Shown: piece after piece, positions 9,627-19,623 of the stretch
How the letters are laid out: each line of letters starts with the position of its first letter
How positions within the stretch are numbered: the first letter of the stretch is position 1
Source of the DNA: DATADW01 sp963733905
GTDB lineage: Bacteria; Actinomycetota; Acidimicrobiia; Spongiisociales; DATADW01
Assembly: GCA_963733905.1 (NCBI GenBank)
Contig: CAVTEU010000012.1
Coordinates: forward strand, 45,005-109,004
Length of the DNA: 64,000 bases
Direction of reading: 5' to 3'
Notes under the pieces: model-generated
What the model was told of the DNA's origin: nothing
The model's database searches: none
The model's input: the letters and a program-made list of their open reading frames with translations, nothing else
Program-made: the position numbers and the translations under genes

Positions 9627-10528
9627 ATGCGGGTCGCAGCCGTGGACATAGGAACCAACTCGATGAGGCTCTTCGTCGCCGACGAGATCGACGAAGGGCT
9701 CGAGGAGGTGGAGCGGCACTCGGTTGTCACCCGGTTGGGACAAGGCGTCGACCGGGAGCGGCGGTTGGGCGAGGAGCCGATGCGCCGCACCATCGAGACA
9801 CTCGCCGGCTTCGGGGAACGGATTGCCGCCCTCGGAGCGGAGCGCGTCCGGGTCGTCGCCACCTCCGCCAGCCGCGACGCGGTCAACCGCGAGGAGTTCT
9901 TCGACCGGGCAGAAGCAGCGCTCGGCCAACGCCCCGAGTTGATCCCCGGGCGAGGAGGAGGCGACTCTCGCCTTCAAAGGTGCGACGCTCGGGTCCAGCG
10001 CAACTTCGGCACTCGTCGTGGACATCGGCGGAGGCAGTACCGAGCTCGTCTTCGGCTCGGATGGTCCAGAGATGGCACGAAGCATCGACATCGGTTCGGT
10101 CCGGGTAACCGAGCGCGCCGTCCCTGATCGTCCCGCCCCACCGCATCAGGTCGAAGCTGGAAGAAAGCTGGTGGCGGGGGCGCTGGCAGGAGCCGTTTTG
10201 CCGGGAACGCCTGAACTGACCATCGGCGTTGCCGGGACGATCACCTCGCTTGTCGGCCATGACGCTGCGGCTCGCCGCCTACGACCCCGAGGTCGTCCAC
10301 GGGAGCGACCTGACCATGGCCGATGTGACCCGGCTCATCGAAGAGCTGTCGCAACTCAGCATCGAGAAGACGGCTTCGACCTTTCCGGCGCTCGATCCGG
10401 GGAGGGCACCAGTGATCCTTGGTGGTGCCATTTGCGCCGAGGCCGTGCTGCGCCATTTCGGCCTCGCTGGATACCACGTCTCCGAGAGCGACATGCTCGA
10501 TGCGATTGCGCTCTCTCTGCTCGACTGA
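9627..10528 (+). CDS. ppx: Ppx/GppA family exopolyphosphatase-like phosphatase, two frameshifts
   Basis: Members hydrolyse polyphosphate or (p)ppGpp using an ASKHA fold. The N-terminal phosphate loop is MRVAAVDIGTNSMRLFVAD, followed by VVATSASRDAVNREEFF. The frame changes near 9946-9955 (restoring PGEEEATLAFKGAT) and again near 10245-10262. Between them is the second phosphate loop VDIGGGSTELVFG, and after them YDPEVVHGSDLT and VILGGAICAEAVLRHFG. At ~300 residues it is the short actinobacterial form without the extra C-terminal domains. It lies directly upstream of tRNA-Leu. Confidence 0.88.
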
Positions 10529-10549
10529 CCGGTTTACCCTCGTCCCATC

Positions 10550-10632
10550 GCCCGGGTGTCGGAATTGGTAGACGAGGGGCTCTTAAACAGCTCTGCTCTC
10601 CGAGCGTGTGGGTTCGAATCCCACCCCGGGCA
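10550..10632 (+). tRNA. tRNA-Leu (anticodon TAA)
   Basis: The 7-bp acceptor GCCCGGG pairs with CCCGGGC. The anticodon stem GGGCT/AGCTC encloses CTTAAAC, giving anticodon TAA (reads UUA). There is a long variable arm, as expected for class II tRNAs, and the T arm is GTGGG-TTCGAAT-CCCAC. The discriminator base is A; the 3' CCA is not encoded. Confidence 0.95.
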
Positions 10633-10657
10633 CGCTCCAATAGCTCGGCGACGCCGG

Positions 10658-11269
10658 CTACTCCTTGGGCTTCTTCCCGATGAGTTCCTCGCGTGACTGT
10701 TCGGCGCGGGCTGCGCCGATGGCGGTGGTGACGGTCTTCTGCTCCTCGGGGGGCGGAAGCACCGCCGGCATGCCAAGCGACTCGATCCACAGTTCCCGGG
10801 TCCAGCCCTGGGTGTGATAGAGGTGGTGGTCCTCTTCTTCCTCAACCTGCTCGTAGGCCTCCTTGAGCACCGAGGCGATCTTCCCTGTCGCCTTCTCGGC
10901 GACGCGGCCGATGAGTTCCCAGTTGGCGTGGTCCTTGATCTCGGCGTCGACCACCGCCTCGGCGGCGACGAGCTGGGCTGCGTCCGGATTGCCGGCGGCG
11001 AGCGCCATCTCCATCGACTTGATGAGTGACTGGCCCTTGAAACGCACCACTTCCCGACCGGGTGTCTCCTTCTCCGGGTCGAGGTCCAACTCGTCGAAGA
11101 CCGTGCTGACGATGCGGACGTGGTTCTCCGTCTCGTCGAGGTACTTCTGCCACTCCTCGTGCAGGCCGTCGTTCACGGCGCACCTGAGCGCCGTCTTGTA
11201 GACCTGCACGCCTCCCAGCTCGGTTTCCAACGCTTGGTAGAGCAACTCTTCGACTTGGGCGTCGTCCAC
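10658..11269 (-). CDS. Ferritin-like domain protein
   Basis: A 203-residue, mostly helical and acidic protein. MDDAQVEELLYQALETELGG begins a four-helix bundle with two Glu-x3-His arrangements (ETENH, EIKDH) that fit a di-iron ferritin-like site. The C-terminus (HTQGWTRELWIESLGMPAV, then a Pro/Lys-rich tail) is typical of a family of uncharacterised ferritin-like proteins. It is probably a monocistronic gene. Iron storage versus oxidoreductase activity cannot be decided from sequence. Confidence 0.72.
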   Translation of the reverse strand: MDDAQVEELLYQALETELGGVQVYKTALRCAVNDGLHEEWQKYLDETENHVRIVSTVFDELDLDPEKETPGREVVRFKGQSLIKSMEMALAAGNPDAAQLVAAEAVVDAEIKDHANWELIGRVAEKATGKIASVLKEAYEQVEEEEDHHLYHTQGWTRELWIESLGMPAVLPPPEEQKTVTTAIGAARAEQSREELIGKKPKE

Positions 11270-11347
11270 GATCCCTCCGGGTTTTGCGGTGCCTTGTTCG
11301 GCGGGATCCGGTGCTACCCCGGTCGGGTGGCGTGCAAACCTGCGGGG

Positions 11348-11721
11348 TTACTTGGCCGCGGCGTCGGTCTCGGCGATGCGGGCCTTGACCAGCTTCTGCA
11401 CCAGTTGGGACGGGAGTGGCGCTTCGGGGGTGAAGTGGACGGTGCCTTTGGCGGTGTCGTATCCCTCGAGGTCGTCCCGGTGCGCCTCCATCACCGCCGG
11501 ACTCTGCACGTAGAAGGAGCAATGGGTCTTACTCGACCCGTAGGAGACGAGCGGCCGCCCGCGGTATTTGAACGCAGGCACCCCATAGCTGACCGATTCC
11601 ACCGCATCGGGCGCGGCTTCGGCGATGACATCGCGCAACGCGAGGAGGGCGGTGCGTCTGTCGTCCGGCAGCGCAGCCAGGAAAGCCTCGACTTCTGAGG
11701 AGGGCTCGCCACGACCGGCAC
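11348..11721 (-). CDS. DUF1801 (YdhG-like) protein, one frameshift near the start
   Basis: A small cytosolic protein of the DUF1801 family; some relatives are described as frataxin-like iron chaperones. Conserved core: YGVPAFKYRGRPLVSYGSSK, CSFYVQSPAVM, YDTAKGTVHFTPEAPLP. The N-terminal helix EVEAFLAALPDDRRTALLAL lies in the same frame but has no start codon. A GTG at 11721 or 11712 in the neighbouring frame, joined at the CCCTCCT run (~11695), gives a normal ~120-residue protein. Confidence 0.7.
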
Positions 11722-11798
11722 CCTAGACGCCGACTCGACCGATGAGAACGGCCGCCGCGGTGACGTTCATTTCTGACGAGACACGACATGGAGATGTA

Positions 11799-12524
11799 AT
11801 GGCCACCTACGTCCTGATCCACGGCGCAGCCTCGGACTCCTGGTACTGGCACCGGGTCGTCCCTTTGCTCGAGGAGCGCGGCCACTCCGTGGTTGCCCCC
11901 GACCTTCCCTCCGACAGCGATTCGGCCGGGTTCCCCGAGTACGCCTGCGCCGTGGCACGCGCCGTGGCCGAATGGTCGGGAGTGACAGTGGTGGCGCAGT
12001 CGATGGGGGCGTTCACCGTGCCGCTGGTGTGCGACCTGGTCCCCGTCGACCTGATCGTCCTGGTGGCCCCCATGATCCCGCTCCCGGGCGAGCACCCCGG
12101 CGAGTGGTGGGTGACGAGCGGCCAGGAGGCGGCGCGGCGCGCCTTCGACGTTCAAGAAGGCCGCGACCCGGACGCGCCATTCGACGTTCGCACCACGTTC
12201 TTCCACGACGTGCCCGAATCCGGTGGTCGCCGAGGCATTCGCCCGCGGGGAGAGATACCAGTCGGGGACTCCTTTCGAGCAGCCGTGGCCGGTGGATAGA
12301 TGGCCGGCCGTGCCGACCCGGGTGGTGGCGGGGCGAAAGGACCGGTTGTTCCCGCTGGATATGGTGCGCCGGCTCTCGCGGCGACCGGCTCGGGATCACC
12401 CCTGACGTGATCGATAGCGGTCATCTCCCTGCGCTCAGCCGGCCTCGCGAACTGGTGGAACTGGTCGAGTCCTACCGGTTGGAGCTGCCTTCCGAAGGAC
12501 CAGGCTCCAGGATCCTTGCGGTAG
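11799..12524 (+). CDS. Alpha/beta fold hydrolase, two frameshifts
   Basis: Starts MATYVLIHGAASDSWYWHR with the oxyanion HG motif. The nucleophile elbow is VVAQSMGAF (Ala replaces the usual first Gly of GxSxG). After breaks near 12220 and 12380 the frame gives VAEAFARGERYQSGTPFEQP, VPTRVVAGRKDRLFP and the catalytic-His segment VIDSGHLPALSRPRELVELV. This fits the EstC/salicylate-esterase-like group of small hydrolases. The substrate is unknown. The stop is uncertain because of the indels; the gene converges on the GNAT gene. Confidence 0.72.
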
Positions 12525-13019
12525 CGCACCTCGGTCGCATCGCGCCCGAAGATGACCATTGGTTTCGGAGGTGCCGTCGTGCGGTCCATCCGACCGCTTC
12601 GTAGAAGCGACGCGCTCTCTCGTTCTGATCGAGCACCCAGAGAATCGCTGTGGAGAAGCGCTCGCTGAGCGTCTTCTCCGAGGCGAGCATCAGAGCCCGC
12701 CCGATTCCCCGCCGCCAAACCTCAGGGTCGAGGTAGATGGCGAGGATCTTGCCCCTGGATCGGTCGTCTCGATCGGCGCCGAGTAGGGCGAATCCGACGA
12801 CGATTCCATCGATTTCGGCGACGAGCGTGGCGCTGTCGTCGTCGGATAGATGCCGTTCCCATAACGGGCAACCGCTCCTCCACCGTCAGGCGATCGAGCC
12901 ACTCATCCGGGAAGAAACCGCGGTAGGCCGACCGCCATGACCTGACTTGGACTCCTGCGATCTGAGATGCATCAGTCGGGTTGGCCCGCTCTGATGACTA
13001 GTCCGCTGGGTGTCGTCAC
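12472..13019 (-). CDS. GNAT family N-acetyltransferase, at least two frameshifts
   Basis: Reassembled from three frames on the minus strand. The N-terminus IAGVQVRSWRSAYRGFFPDE is typical of GNAT enzymes. After a break near 12860 comes ATLVAEIDGIVVGFALLGAD, then AIYLDPEVWRRGIGRAL (the acetyl-CoA loop, R-R-G-I-G-R-A) and QNERARRFYEAVGW. After another break near 12600 comes FGRDATEVRYRK. The likely start is GTG 13019. The acceptor substrate is unknown. Confidence 0.7.
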
Positions 13020-13038
13020 GACCTCGCAGGCTATTTGC

Positions 13039-13233
13039 TCAGACGGAGCGCCGGAGCCGCTCCTTGAGCACCTCGTCGGTGCGACGACGGCGCGTCCGTG
13101 CGCCGACGAAGGCGATGGCCACGGCAGCCCCCGCCCCGATCACCCATCCGATGGGGCCGCCAATCACCAGCGCAAGCAGGACACCGATGAGGACGCCGCA
13201 ACCGGCGATCGCCCACGTCAAGAGAGAATCCAT
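13039..13233 (-). CDS. Small membrane protein, unknown function
   Basis: 64 residues beginning MDSLLTWAIAGCGVLIGVLL. It has two hydrophobic segments with glycine-rich faces (GCGVLIGVLLALVIGG; GWVIGAGAAVAIAFV) and a basic C-terminal tail (RTRRRRTDEVLKERLRRSV). No family is recognised. The membrane topology and basic tail support a real protein. Confidence 0.5.
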   Translation of the reverse strand: MDSLLTWAIAGCGVLIGVLLALVIGGPIGWVIGAGAAVAIAFVGARTRRRRTDEVLKERLRRSV

Positions 13234-13373
13234 CAGCTCCTCATATCCCTGACCCCCGGGAACACCCTGACTGTTGGCCGTATATCGGCTCCGGAGGCGG
13301 GTAGCTGAATACGTGTCGACGGGGTATTTGAGGGCCGGTTCGGGTACCTTGGCCGAGTAGACCGAGGAGAAAG

Positions 13374-14010
13374 ATGCAGTTCAAGGCCGGAATGGATGTG
13401 TTCCTCTGGGACGGGACGCAGGTGGGCCGTATCGACCGGATCGTGATCGATCCGGTGACCGCGCAGGTCACAGACCTGGTCGTTCACAAGGGGTTCTTCT
13501 TCAAGGAGGACCGCGTGGTTCCCGTCGACGCCGTGGTCAGCACCGACGAGGGCGCCGTGGTCCTCGAGCAGCGGTGGACGGTTGACAGCCTCTCCCATTT
13601 CGAGGAGACCACCTACGTGACGGTCGATGAGGAGACCCGCGCTCGCGGCCAGCTCCCCGGTGACTCGGTGATCTGGGTGACGCCAATGGGCGGAGGACCC
13701 GACGCCGTCACCATCCCCGCTGAGGGCGGAGCACCTACACCACGAGAGGCAGAACATCCCCGAGGGCACGGTGGCGGTCGAGGTGGGATCACCCGTGCTC
13801 GGTGTCGATGGCGCCCATCTGGGGAGGGTCGAGGAGGTCGTCGTCGATGCCAATACCGATCGGATGACCCATATCGTCGTCGAGCGGGGGTTGGTCAGCA
13901 GGGAGCGCCGGCTGATCCCCACCGAGTGGGTGGAGGTTCTCACCGAGCGCGAGGTCCGCCTCGCCGTCGCCGCCGAGGCAGTGGACCAGCTGCCGCTCTA
14001 CGAGCCATGA
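13374..14010 (+). CDS. Protein with two PRC-barrel domains, one frameshift
   Basis: PRC-barrels are small beta-barrels found in RNA-maturation and photosystem proteins. The first copy is MQFKAGMDVFLWDGTQVGRI ... DLVVHKGFFFKEDRVVPVDAV. After a one-base break near 13725-13735 a second copy follows: VAVEVGSPVLGVDGAHLGRV ... HIVVERGLVSRERRLIPTEW. A strong ribosome site (GAGGAGAAAG) precedes the ATG. The stop overlaps the pncA start (ATGA), so the two are probably co-translated. Role unknown. Confidence 0.8.
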
Positions 14011-14596
14011 ACGAGATCGAGTACGACGCGTCCACCGCTCTGCTCGTCGTCGACATGCAGAACGATTTCGCCCATCCCGATGGCAGCCTCTATGTCGGCG
14101 GGGGCGAAGACGTGGTCCATGCCGTCAACCGCGAGATCGAGAAGGCCGAGGCCGCCGATGCCCTGGTGGTCTACACCCAGGACTGGCACCCGCCGGTGAC
14201 CCCCCACTTCGAGAAGGACGGAGGCATCTGGCCGGTTCACTGCGTCGGCGATACCTGGGGAGCCGAGTTCGTCGATGGACTGAGAGTGACCGGGGCGTCG
14301 GTCAAGAAGGGGACCGGCGGCGAGGACGGCTATTCGGGTTCACCGTCCGGCACCCGGAGAGCGGTCACGAGACCGACACCGAGATGGCAGACCTTCTCGA
14401 GGCGAGAGGAATCACCCGGGTGGTGGTGGTCGGCTTGGCGCTCGACTACTGCGTCAAGGACACCGCCATCGACTCCGCCGAGCTCGGTCTTCCCACGACC
14501 GTGCTGCTGGAGGCGACCAGGCCGGTCGACCTCCAACCGGGCGATGGCGATCGGGCCACCGAGGCGCTGCGCGCCGCCGGAGTGACGGTGGCCTAG
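14007..14596 (+). CDS. pncA: Nicotinamidase / isochorismatase-family hydrolase, one frameshift
   Basis: Converts nicotinamide to nicotinate in NAD salvage. Catalytic Asp in LLVVDMQNDF, metal-site Asp/His in TQDWHPPVTPHF, Lys in ASVKKGTGG, and the nucleophilic Cys in GLALDYCVKDTA. A missing base near 14335 shifts the frame between EDGYSG and FTVRHPESG. About 196 residues. The assignment to PncA rather than another isochorismatase rests on the metal-site residues and on pncB immediately downstream. Confidence 0.85.
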
Positions 14597-14718
14597 ACAG
14601 GCCTCGCGGTTCTGGCGTGACTGAGGTACCTATCCGGTGGTTCAGCCACGCAAGAACTGATACCTCGCCGCCGACGGCCGTCGGTCGGCGCCTCCGGGGG
14701 TACGCTTCGCGCCGCTTC

Positions 14719-16300
14719 ATGACTCCCCGGCATCTTCTCGGCGGGATCCTCTTCACCGACCTCTACCAGTTGACGATGGCCCAGGTCTATCTCCGGATGG
14801 GCCTCCAGGACCAGCGGGCCCAGTTCGATCAGTTCTTCAGGAAGTACCCCGACTACGGAAACCACCAGGCCGGCTACTGCATCGCCGCCGGGTCTCGAGT
14901 GGCTGGTGGAGTGGATGCAGACCACGAGGGTGACCAACGAGGATCTCGATGCGCTGCGCTCGATCAAAGGGGTCACCGGGACGCCGGTCTGTTCGGCGAG
15001 GACTTCCTCTCCTGGCTTGAGTCGCCAGGGCGGATTCGAGTCGCTGACGCTGCGGGCGGTACCCGAGGGGAGGGTCATCCACATCGACGTGCCGCAGGCG
15101 GTGGTGGAGGGGCCGCTGGCGATGGCGCAGATCGTGGAGACGTCGCTGCTCAACCATCTCAACTACCCGACGCTGGTGGCGACCAAGGCATCGCGCGTCG
15201 TGGACGCCGGGCGGGGCCGCCCGGTGATCGAGTTCGGGTTGCGACGGGGCCCCGAGCGCGCCGCCAACGCCGGCGCCAGGGCTGCTCTGGTCGGCGGGGC
15301 CGTCTCCACCTCGAATGTCGGCGTGGCCGTTTCCCTCGGCTTCGCCCCGAAGGGCACCCACGCCCACTCCCTCGTCCAGGTGTACCTCGCCATGGGGAGG
15401 GGTGAACTCGAGGCGTTCCGGGCCTTCGCCGAGGTATATCCGGATGACACCGTCCTCCTCGTCGACACCGTCGACACCCTCGAGTCGGGTGTCCCCAACG
15501 CCATCACCGTGTTCGAAGAGCTGAGGGCTCGGGGGCACGAGCCGCTCGGGATCAGGCTCGACTCGGGCGACCTCGCCTACCTTGCGATCCGCTCCGCCGA
15601 GATGCTCGACAAAGCCGGGTTCCCCGACGCGTCGATAGTCCTCTCCAGCGGCCTCGACGAGCTCTCCATCTGGCAGATCCTCCGTCAGATCGAAGACGAG
15701 GCACCCCGCTACGGGATGGACGCCGACGGTGTGATCGGCCGGCTCACCTACGGCGTCGGCTCCAACCTGATCACGTCGCAGGGTGACGCCGTACAGGACG
15801 GCGTGTACAAGTTGGTGGCGCTGCACCACGACGGGGGCTGGGTGCCGGCCATCAAGATCTCGGAGACCGCAGAGAAGGTGCCCAACCCGGGCCGCAAGTC
15901 GGTGTGGCGCGTCTACGACGAACGGGGCAGGGCAACGGCCGACCTGATGGCCACCGATGACGAGCAGGTGGCTGCGGGCGCACGGCTCGAGTTGCACCAC
16001 CCCACCCGGCACGAGCTGCGGCGGGTGCTCGAACCCGGAAGGGTGTCCGAGGTGGAGCCCCTGCTGACCGATGTCCTGGTGGAGGGCGACCTGGTCGGGG
16101 ACCTGCCGCCGATCGAGGTCCTGCAAGAACGCCGCCTACGCGACCTGGAGCGGCTCGACCCTGGGGTGCGCCGGCTGGTCAACCCGCACATCTACCACGT
16201 GTCGCTCACACCGAAGCTCTGGGCCTTGAAGCAGCGCCTCATCGAAGAGGCGCTCGGCCCCGACGTGGACCCGGAGTCCGGCGGAACCGCCGATGGCTGA
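14719..16300 (+). CDS. pncB: Nicotinate phosphoribosyltransferase, three frameshifts near the 5' end
   Basis: Forms nicotinate mononucleotide from nicotinate and PRPP, the step after PncA. Starts MTPRHLLGGILFTDLYQLTM. One indel near 14890 (restoring LEWLVEWMQTTRVTNEDL) and a compensating pair at ~14985 and ~15027 (restoring LFGEDFLSWLES) are needed. The rest is open: GGFESLTLRAVPEG, LLNHLNYPTLVATKASRVV, GGAVSTSNV, PKGTHAHS, DTVDTLESGVPNA, GIRLDSGDLAYLA and VLSSGLDE. About 525 residues, close to the long NAPRT type. Its 3' end overlaps the HIT gene by eight bases. Confidence 0.9.
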
Positions 16301-16783
16301 GCTCGACATCCTGTGGGCAGGCTGGCGATCGCAGTACGTGCAGGGTCTCGGGCAGGAGGAGGCAGAGGAGTGCATCTTCTGCCGGCTCCCCGGGCAAGAC
16401 GACGAGGAGGGGCTCATCATCCGGCGGGGCGAGCATGCCTTCGCCGTGCTCAACCGCTACCCGTACGCCAGCGGGCATCTCATGGTCGGCCCCTACCGGC
16501 ACGTCGCCGGGCCGGGCGATCTCGATGATGACGAGCGCTCCGAGATGTGGTCGCTGCTCGCACTCGGTGAAGAGGTTCTCGCGGCGCGCCTTCAATCCCG
16601 ACGGCTTCAACATCGGCGCCAATCTGGGGCGTGTGGCCGGGCGCGGGGGTGCCCGGCCACCTCCATCTCCACCTCGTTCCCCGATGGGCAGGTGACACCA
16701 ATTTCATGAGCGTCGTGGGCGGCACCCGGGTGATCCCGGAGGACCTCGCCGACACCTGGACCCGGCTCCGCGCTCAGCTGTGA
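16293..16783 (+). CDS. HIT family nucleotide hydrolase/transferase, at least two frameshifts
   Basis: The N-terminus contains the usual zinc-type CIFC pair (AEECIFCRLPGQDDEEGLII) and LNRYPYASGHLMVGPYRHV. After breaks near 16580 and 16640 the protein continues FNPDGFNIGANLGRVAG and GVPGHLHLHLVPRW, the catalytic His triad HxHxH, and ends EDLADTWTRLRAQL. This looks like the actinobacterial Ap4A-phosphorylase-like HIT group. It overlaps pncB by eight bases and probably belongs to the same transcript. Confidence 0.83.
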
Positions 16784-16830
16784 GCGACCTCCGGTAGAAT
16801 TCCGGCTTTCCCCACGAGAGGTCGAGTCGC

Positions 16831-17635
16831 ATGCCGAACCCTGTCCTGCAGCGTCAATTCGCGCCGACTCCCACCACCAATAACGGTAGCGGGTTCGGCG
16901 GCAGCCACGGCCGACACCGCAATGACCACCTCGGCGCCCCCTGCGCCCACCGTCCCGGTGACCGAAGGTGGCATGTCGATTGGCGGTACCACCCGGGCCA
17001 CGTTCGTCCTTCTGGTGATTCTCATGGGTGCCGGAGTCTTCGGGTGGCGCTCGGTGGACGAGTTCGAGGGGATGCAGAACCCGGGTTTGCTGTTCGGCGC
17101 GCTGATCGGCGCCGTGGTCCTCGCCATCGCCGCTTCGTTCGTCCCCAAGCTGGCGGCGGTGCTCGGTCCGCTCTACGCGGCGGTGGAGGGCTTCCTGCTC
17201 GGCGCCATCTCCCACGTCTACGAGATCCAGTTCGAGGGGATCGTCCTCCAGGCAGTGCTGGCGACCGGTGCGGTGTTCGTGGTGATGCTCACCCTCTTCG
17301 TCACCCGCACCATCAAGGTGACCCAGCGGATGCGGTCCTGGGTGATCGGCGCCACGATCGGAGTCGCTCTGTTCTACCTGGTGTCGATCGTGCTCTCGTT
17401 CTTCAACGTCGGCATCCCCTTCGTCTGGGACACCGGTCCTATCGGGATCATCTTCAGCCTGGTGGTGATCGGCGTGGCCGCCTTCAACCTGCTGCTCGAC
17501 TTCGACCTGATCGAGCGGGGTACCGCAGCGGGGATGCCCCGCTTCATGAACTGGTATGCCGCGTTCGGCTTGATGGTGACGATCGTCTGGTTGTACCTGG
17601 AGATGCTGCGGCTGCTGGCCAGGGTTCGGCAGTAG
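16831..17635 (+). CDS. Bax inhibitor-1/YccA-like membrane protein, one frameshift
   Basis: An integral membrane protein of the BI-1 superfamily. The N-terminus MPNPVLQRQFAPTPTTN is typical of actinobacterial members. A one-base break near 16895 joins it to a Thr/Pro linker and seven hydrophobic segments (e.g. ATFVLLVILMGAGVFGW, AVFVVMLTLFV, IGIIFSLVVIGVAAFNLLLD). The conserved Asp pair is in LLLDFDLIERG. Family members are proton-coupled calcium leak channels or protease-interacting proteins; the role here is unknown. Converges on the DUF427 gene. Confidence 0.85.
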
Positions 17636-17641
17636 AGGTAC

Positions 17642-18394
17642 TCAGCTGAAGGGGGAGCGGGGCCGCTCCTGGGGGACACCGTCGATCTCCATGTCCACCT
17701 TCTCGTTGTAGAAGCACACCATCCCGGCCACACCCATGCTCTCGGGCAAGGGATAGGGGTAGCTCCAAACCACGTTTGGATGCTCCACCCCGTTGACGGT
17801 GAGGGTCCAGTAGCTGGCGGTCCCCTTGTAGGGGCACCGGGTGTGACGATCGGTGGGGGTGAGCAGGTCGAACCGCACGTCGGTCTTGGGGAGGTAGTAG
17901 CGCACCGGTAGACCGGTCTCGAAGAGCAGCGTCGGGTGGCTGCTGTCGGCGACCTTCACGCCGTCGACCTCGATCACGACGTGACGTGAGCTGGGGAGAG
18001 TGTCGATCCGGGTATAGGGGTCTCTGGCGTGTGTGTGGACTTCGACGTCCTCCTCGAACCACGAGTCCATGGCGTCCCAGCGAAAGGCGTACAGGTCGCG
18101 AAGCGCCTCCACCGGCGATTCGGGATGGTGATAGGCGGCGTCCACCACCTCGCCGTCGCCGTTCTTGACGGTGAAGTACCTGATGTCACCCCTGCTCGGC
18201 ATCCGTTCGGTGGTCGAGCTTTGGACCAGGAGGTCGGTGCGAACGTCCTCTTGGGGGAAGTAGTAGGTCGGGTAGAACGGCTTCTCCCAAACCAACCACG
18301 GCTCGGTGGAGTCGGCGATGGCGACTCCGCCCAGGTAGGCCCGGACCCTCTTGGCCGACCGCTCCATGCGGACCCGTTGCCGCTCGTCTGCCAT
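17642..18394 (-). CDS. Tandem DUF427 protein
   Basis: 250 residues with two copies of the DUF427 fold: WLVWEKPFYPTYYFPQEDV ... YFTVKNGDGEVVDAAYHHP, and LLFETGLPVRYYLPKTDV ... RCPYKGTASYWTLTVNG. The start ATG 18394 has GGAG five bases upstream (the frame is open further upstream but without homologous sequence). Biochemical role unknown. The reading frame is intact. Confidence 0.8.
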   Translation of the reverse strand: MADERQRVRMERSAKRVRAYLGGVAIADSTEPWLVWEKPFYPTYYFPQEDVRTDLLVQSSTTERMPSRGDIRYFTVKNGDGEVVDAAYHHPESPVEALRDLYAFRWDAMDSWFEEDVEVHTHARDPYTRIDTLPSSRHVVIEVDGVKVADSSHPTLLFETGLPVRYYLPKTDVRFDLLTPTDRHTRCPYKGTASYWTLTVNGVEHPNVVWSYPYPLPESMGVAGMVCFYNEKVDMEIDGVPQERPRSPFS

Positions 18395-18452
18395 AGCTCC
18401 TCCCGGGATGCCGCTGCAACCGGCACAACCGCCACGACCGCCGGGTGATTCC

Positions 18453-19623
18453 TCAGACCCAGCCGGCCATCCCCGCAAGGTAGCCGACGATCCCGCCGAT
18501 CGGGATGAGGACCAAACCGCTGATCCGGGTTCGGAGGACCACGATCAGTGCCAAGATCCCGAGGACGGCGGGAACCCAGCCGGTGATCACCCTCTGCCCC
18601 AATTGGAAAGTCACCGCCGCCATCACACCGATCACGGCGGCCACCAAGCCGCGTAAGTACGGGCCTGGCCCAGGCGGCCCGCTCCAGCGCCGGCATGAAG
18701 CGGCCCACCAGCATGGCGATGAGGAAAGCGGGAAGAAACATGGCGACTGTGGCTACGGCGGCGCCGGGCACGCCGAGGACCAGGTAACCGATCGCGGTAG
18801 AAGTGGTGAAGAGCGGTCCTGGAGTGATCTCCCCGATGGCCACTGATGCGATCAACTGGTCGGCGTCGAGCCATCCCAATTGATCGACCAGGACCGAGTC
18901 GAGATAGGCGATCAGCAGGTATCCACTACCGAAGATGGTGGCCCCGAAGCGGAGGAACAGCAGACCAAGTCTTCCAAGCGTCGGTGGATCATCTGCCGAT
19001 GCGCCCTGCAACCACAACGGCAGGACGAGGAGAGTTGGTGCGGCCGGCCGGTAGAAGACAGCGAGACCGATGATCGCCCCACCGGCCAGCACGACGAGCT
19101 CGTTGCCACCGAGCAGCGCTGCCACCAACGCGGTCACCGCCACCGCCCAGGCCACCGGGTGGTCGAGCGCCTGCTGCGCCAGCTTCACCAGCGCAGCAGC
19201 AACCAGAGCAACAACGACCGCGTAGACACCGGCGAGGAAGTTCTGGACGGCGGGCAGAGCTCCGTATCGACGTAAGCCCAGCTGATCGCCAGGGTTATCA
19301 GAGCGGCCGGGACGATGAACCCTGCCCCCGCCGCCCAAACCCCCCGTACCCCCCGCTGCACGTAGCCGACGTGCATCGTCATCTCGGTCGAGTTCGGGCC
19401 GGGGAGGAGATTGGTCACCCCGATGAGATCGAGAAAGTGCTCGCGCGTCACCCACCGGCGCCGCTCGACCACCTCCCGCTCCATCACGCTGATGTGCGCC
19501 ACCGGCCCCCCGAATGCCACCACCCCCAGCCACAAGAAGAAGCGAAGCAGCTGACCGAGGCTGGCGGACTCCTCGGCGTATTGCGGTTGGTGTGGGGTGC
19601 TCCGGCGGCGGCGAGCCGCTCAC
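18453..19623 (-). CDS. chrA: Chromate transporter (ChrA/CHR family), at least three frameshifts
   Basis: A membrane protein of the long, two-domain CHR type. First domain: LWLGVVAFGGPVAHISVMER, LDLIGVTNLLPGPNSTEMTM. Second domain, in another frame: LFLRFGATIFGSGYLLIAYL, ASVAIGEITPGPLFTTSTAI. The last helices (VLGILALIVVLRT ... GGIVGYLAGMAGW) are in a third frame. Breaks are near 19570, 19265 and 18650. The start is GTG 19623, overlapping the stop of the FAD oxidoreductase (GTGA). Some CHR proteins export chromate; given the operon, another anion may be the substrate. Confidence 0.82.
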
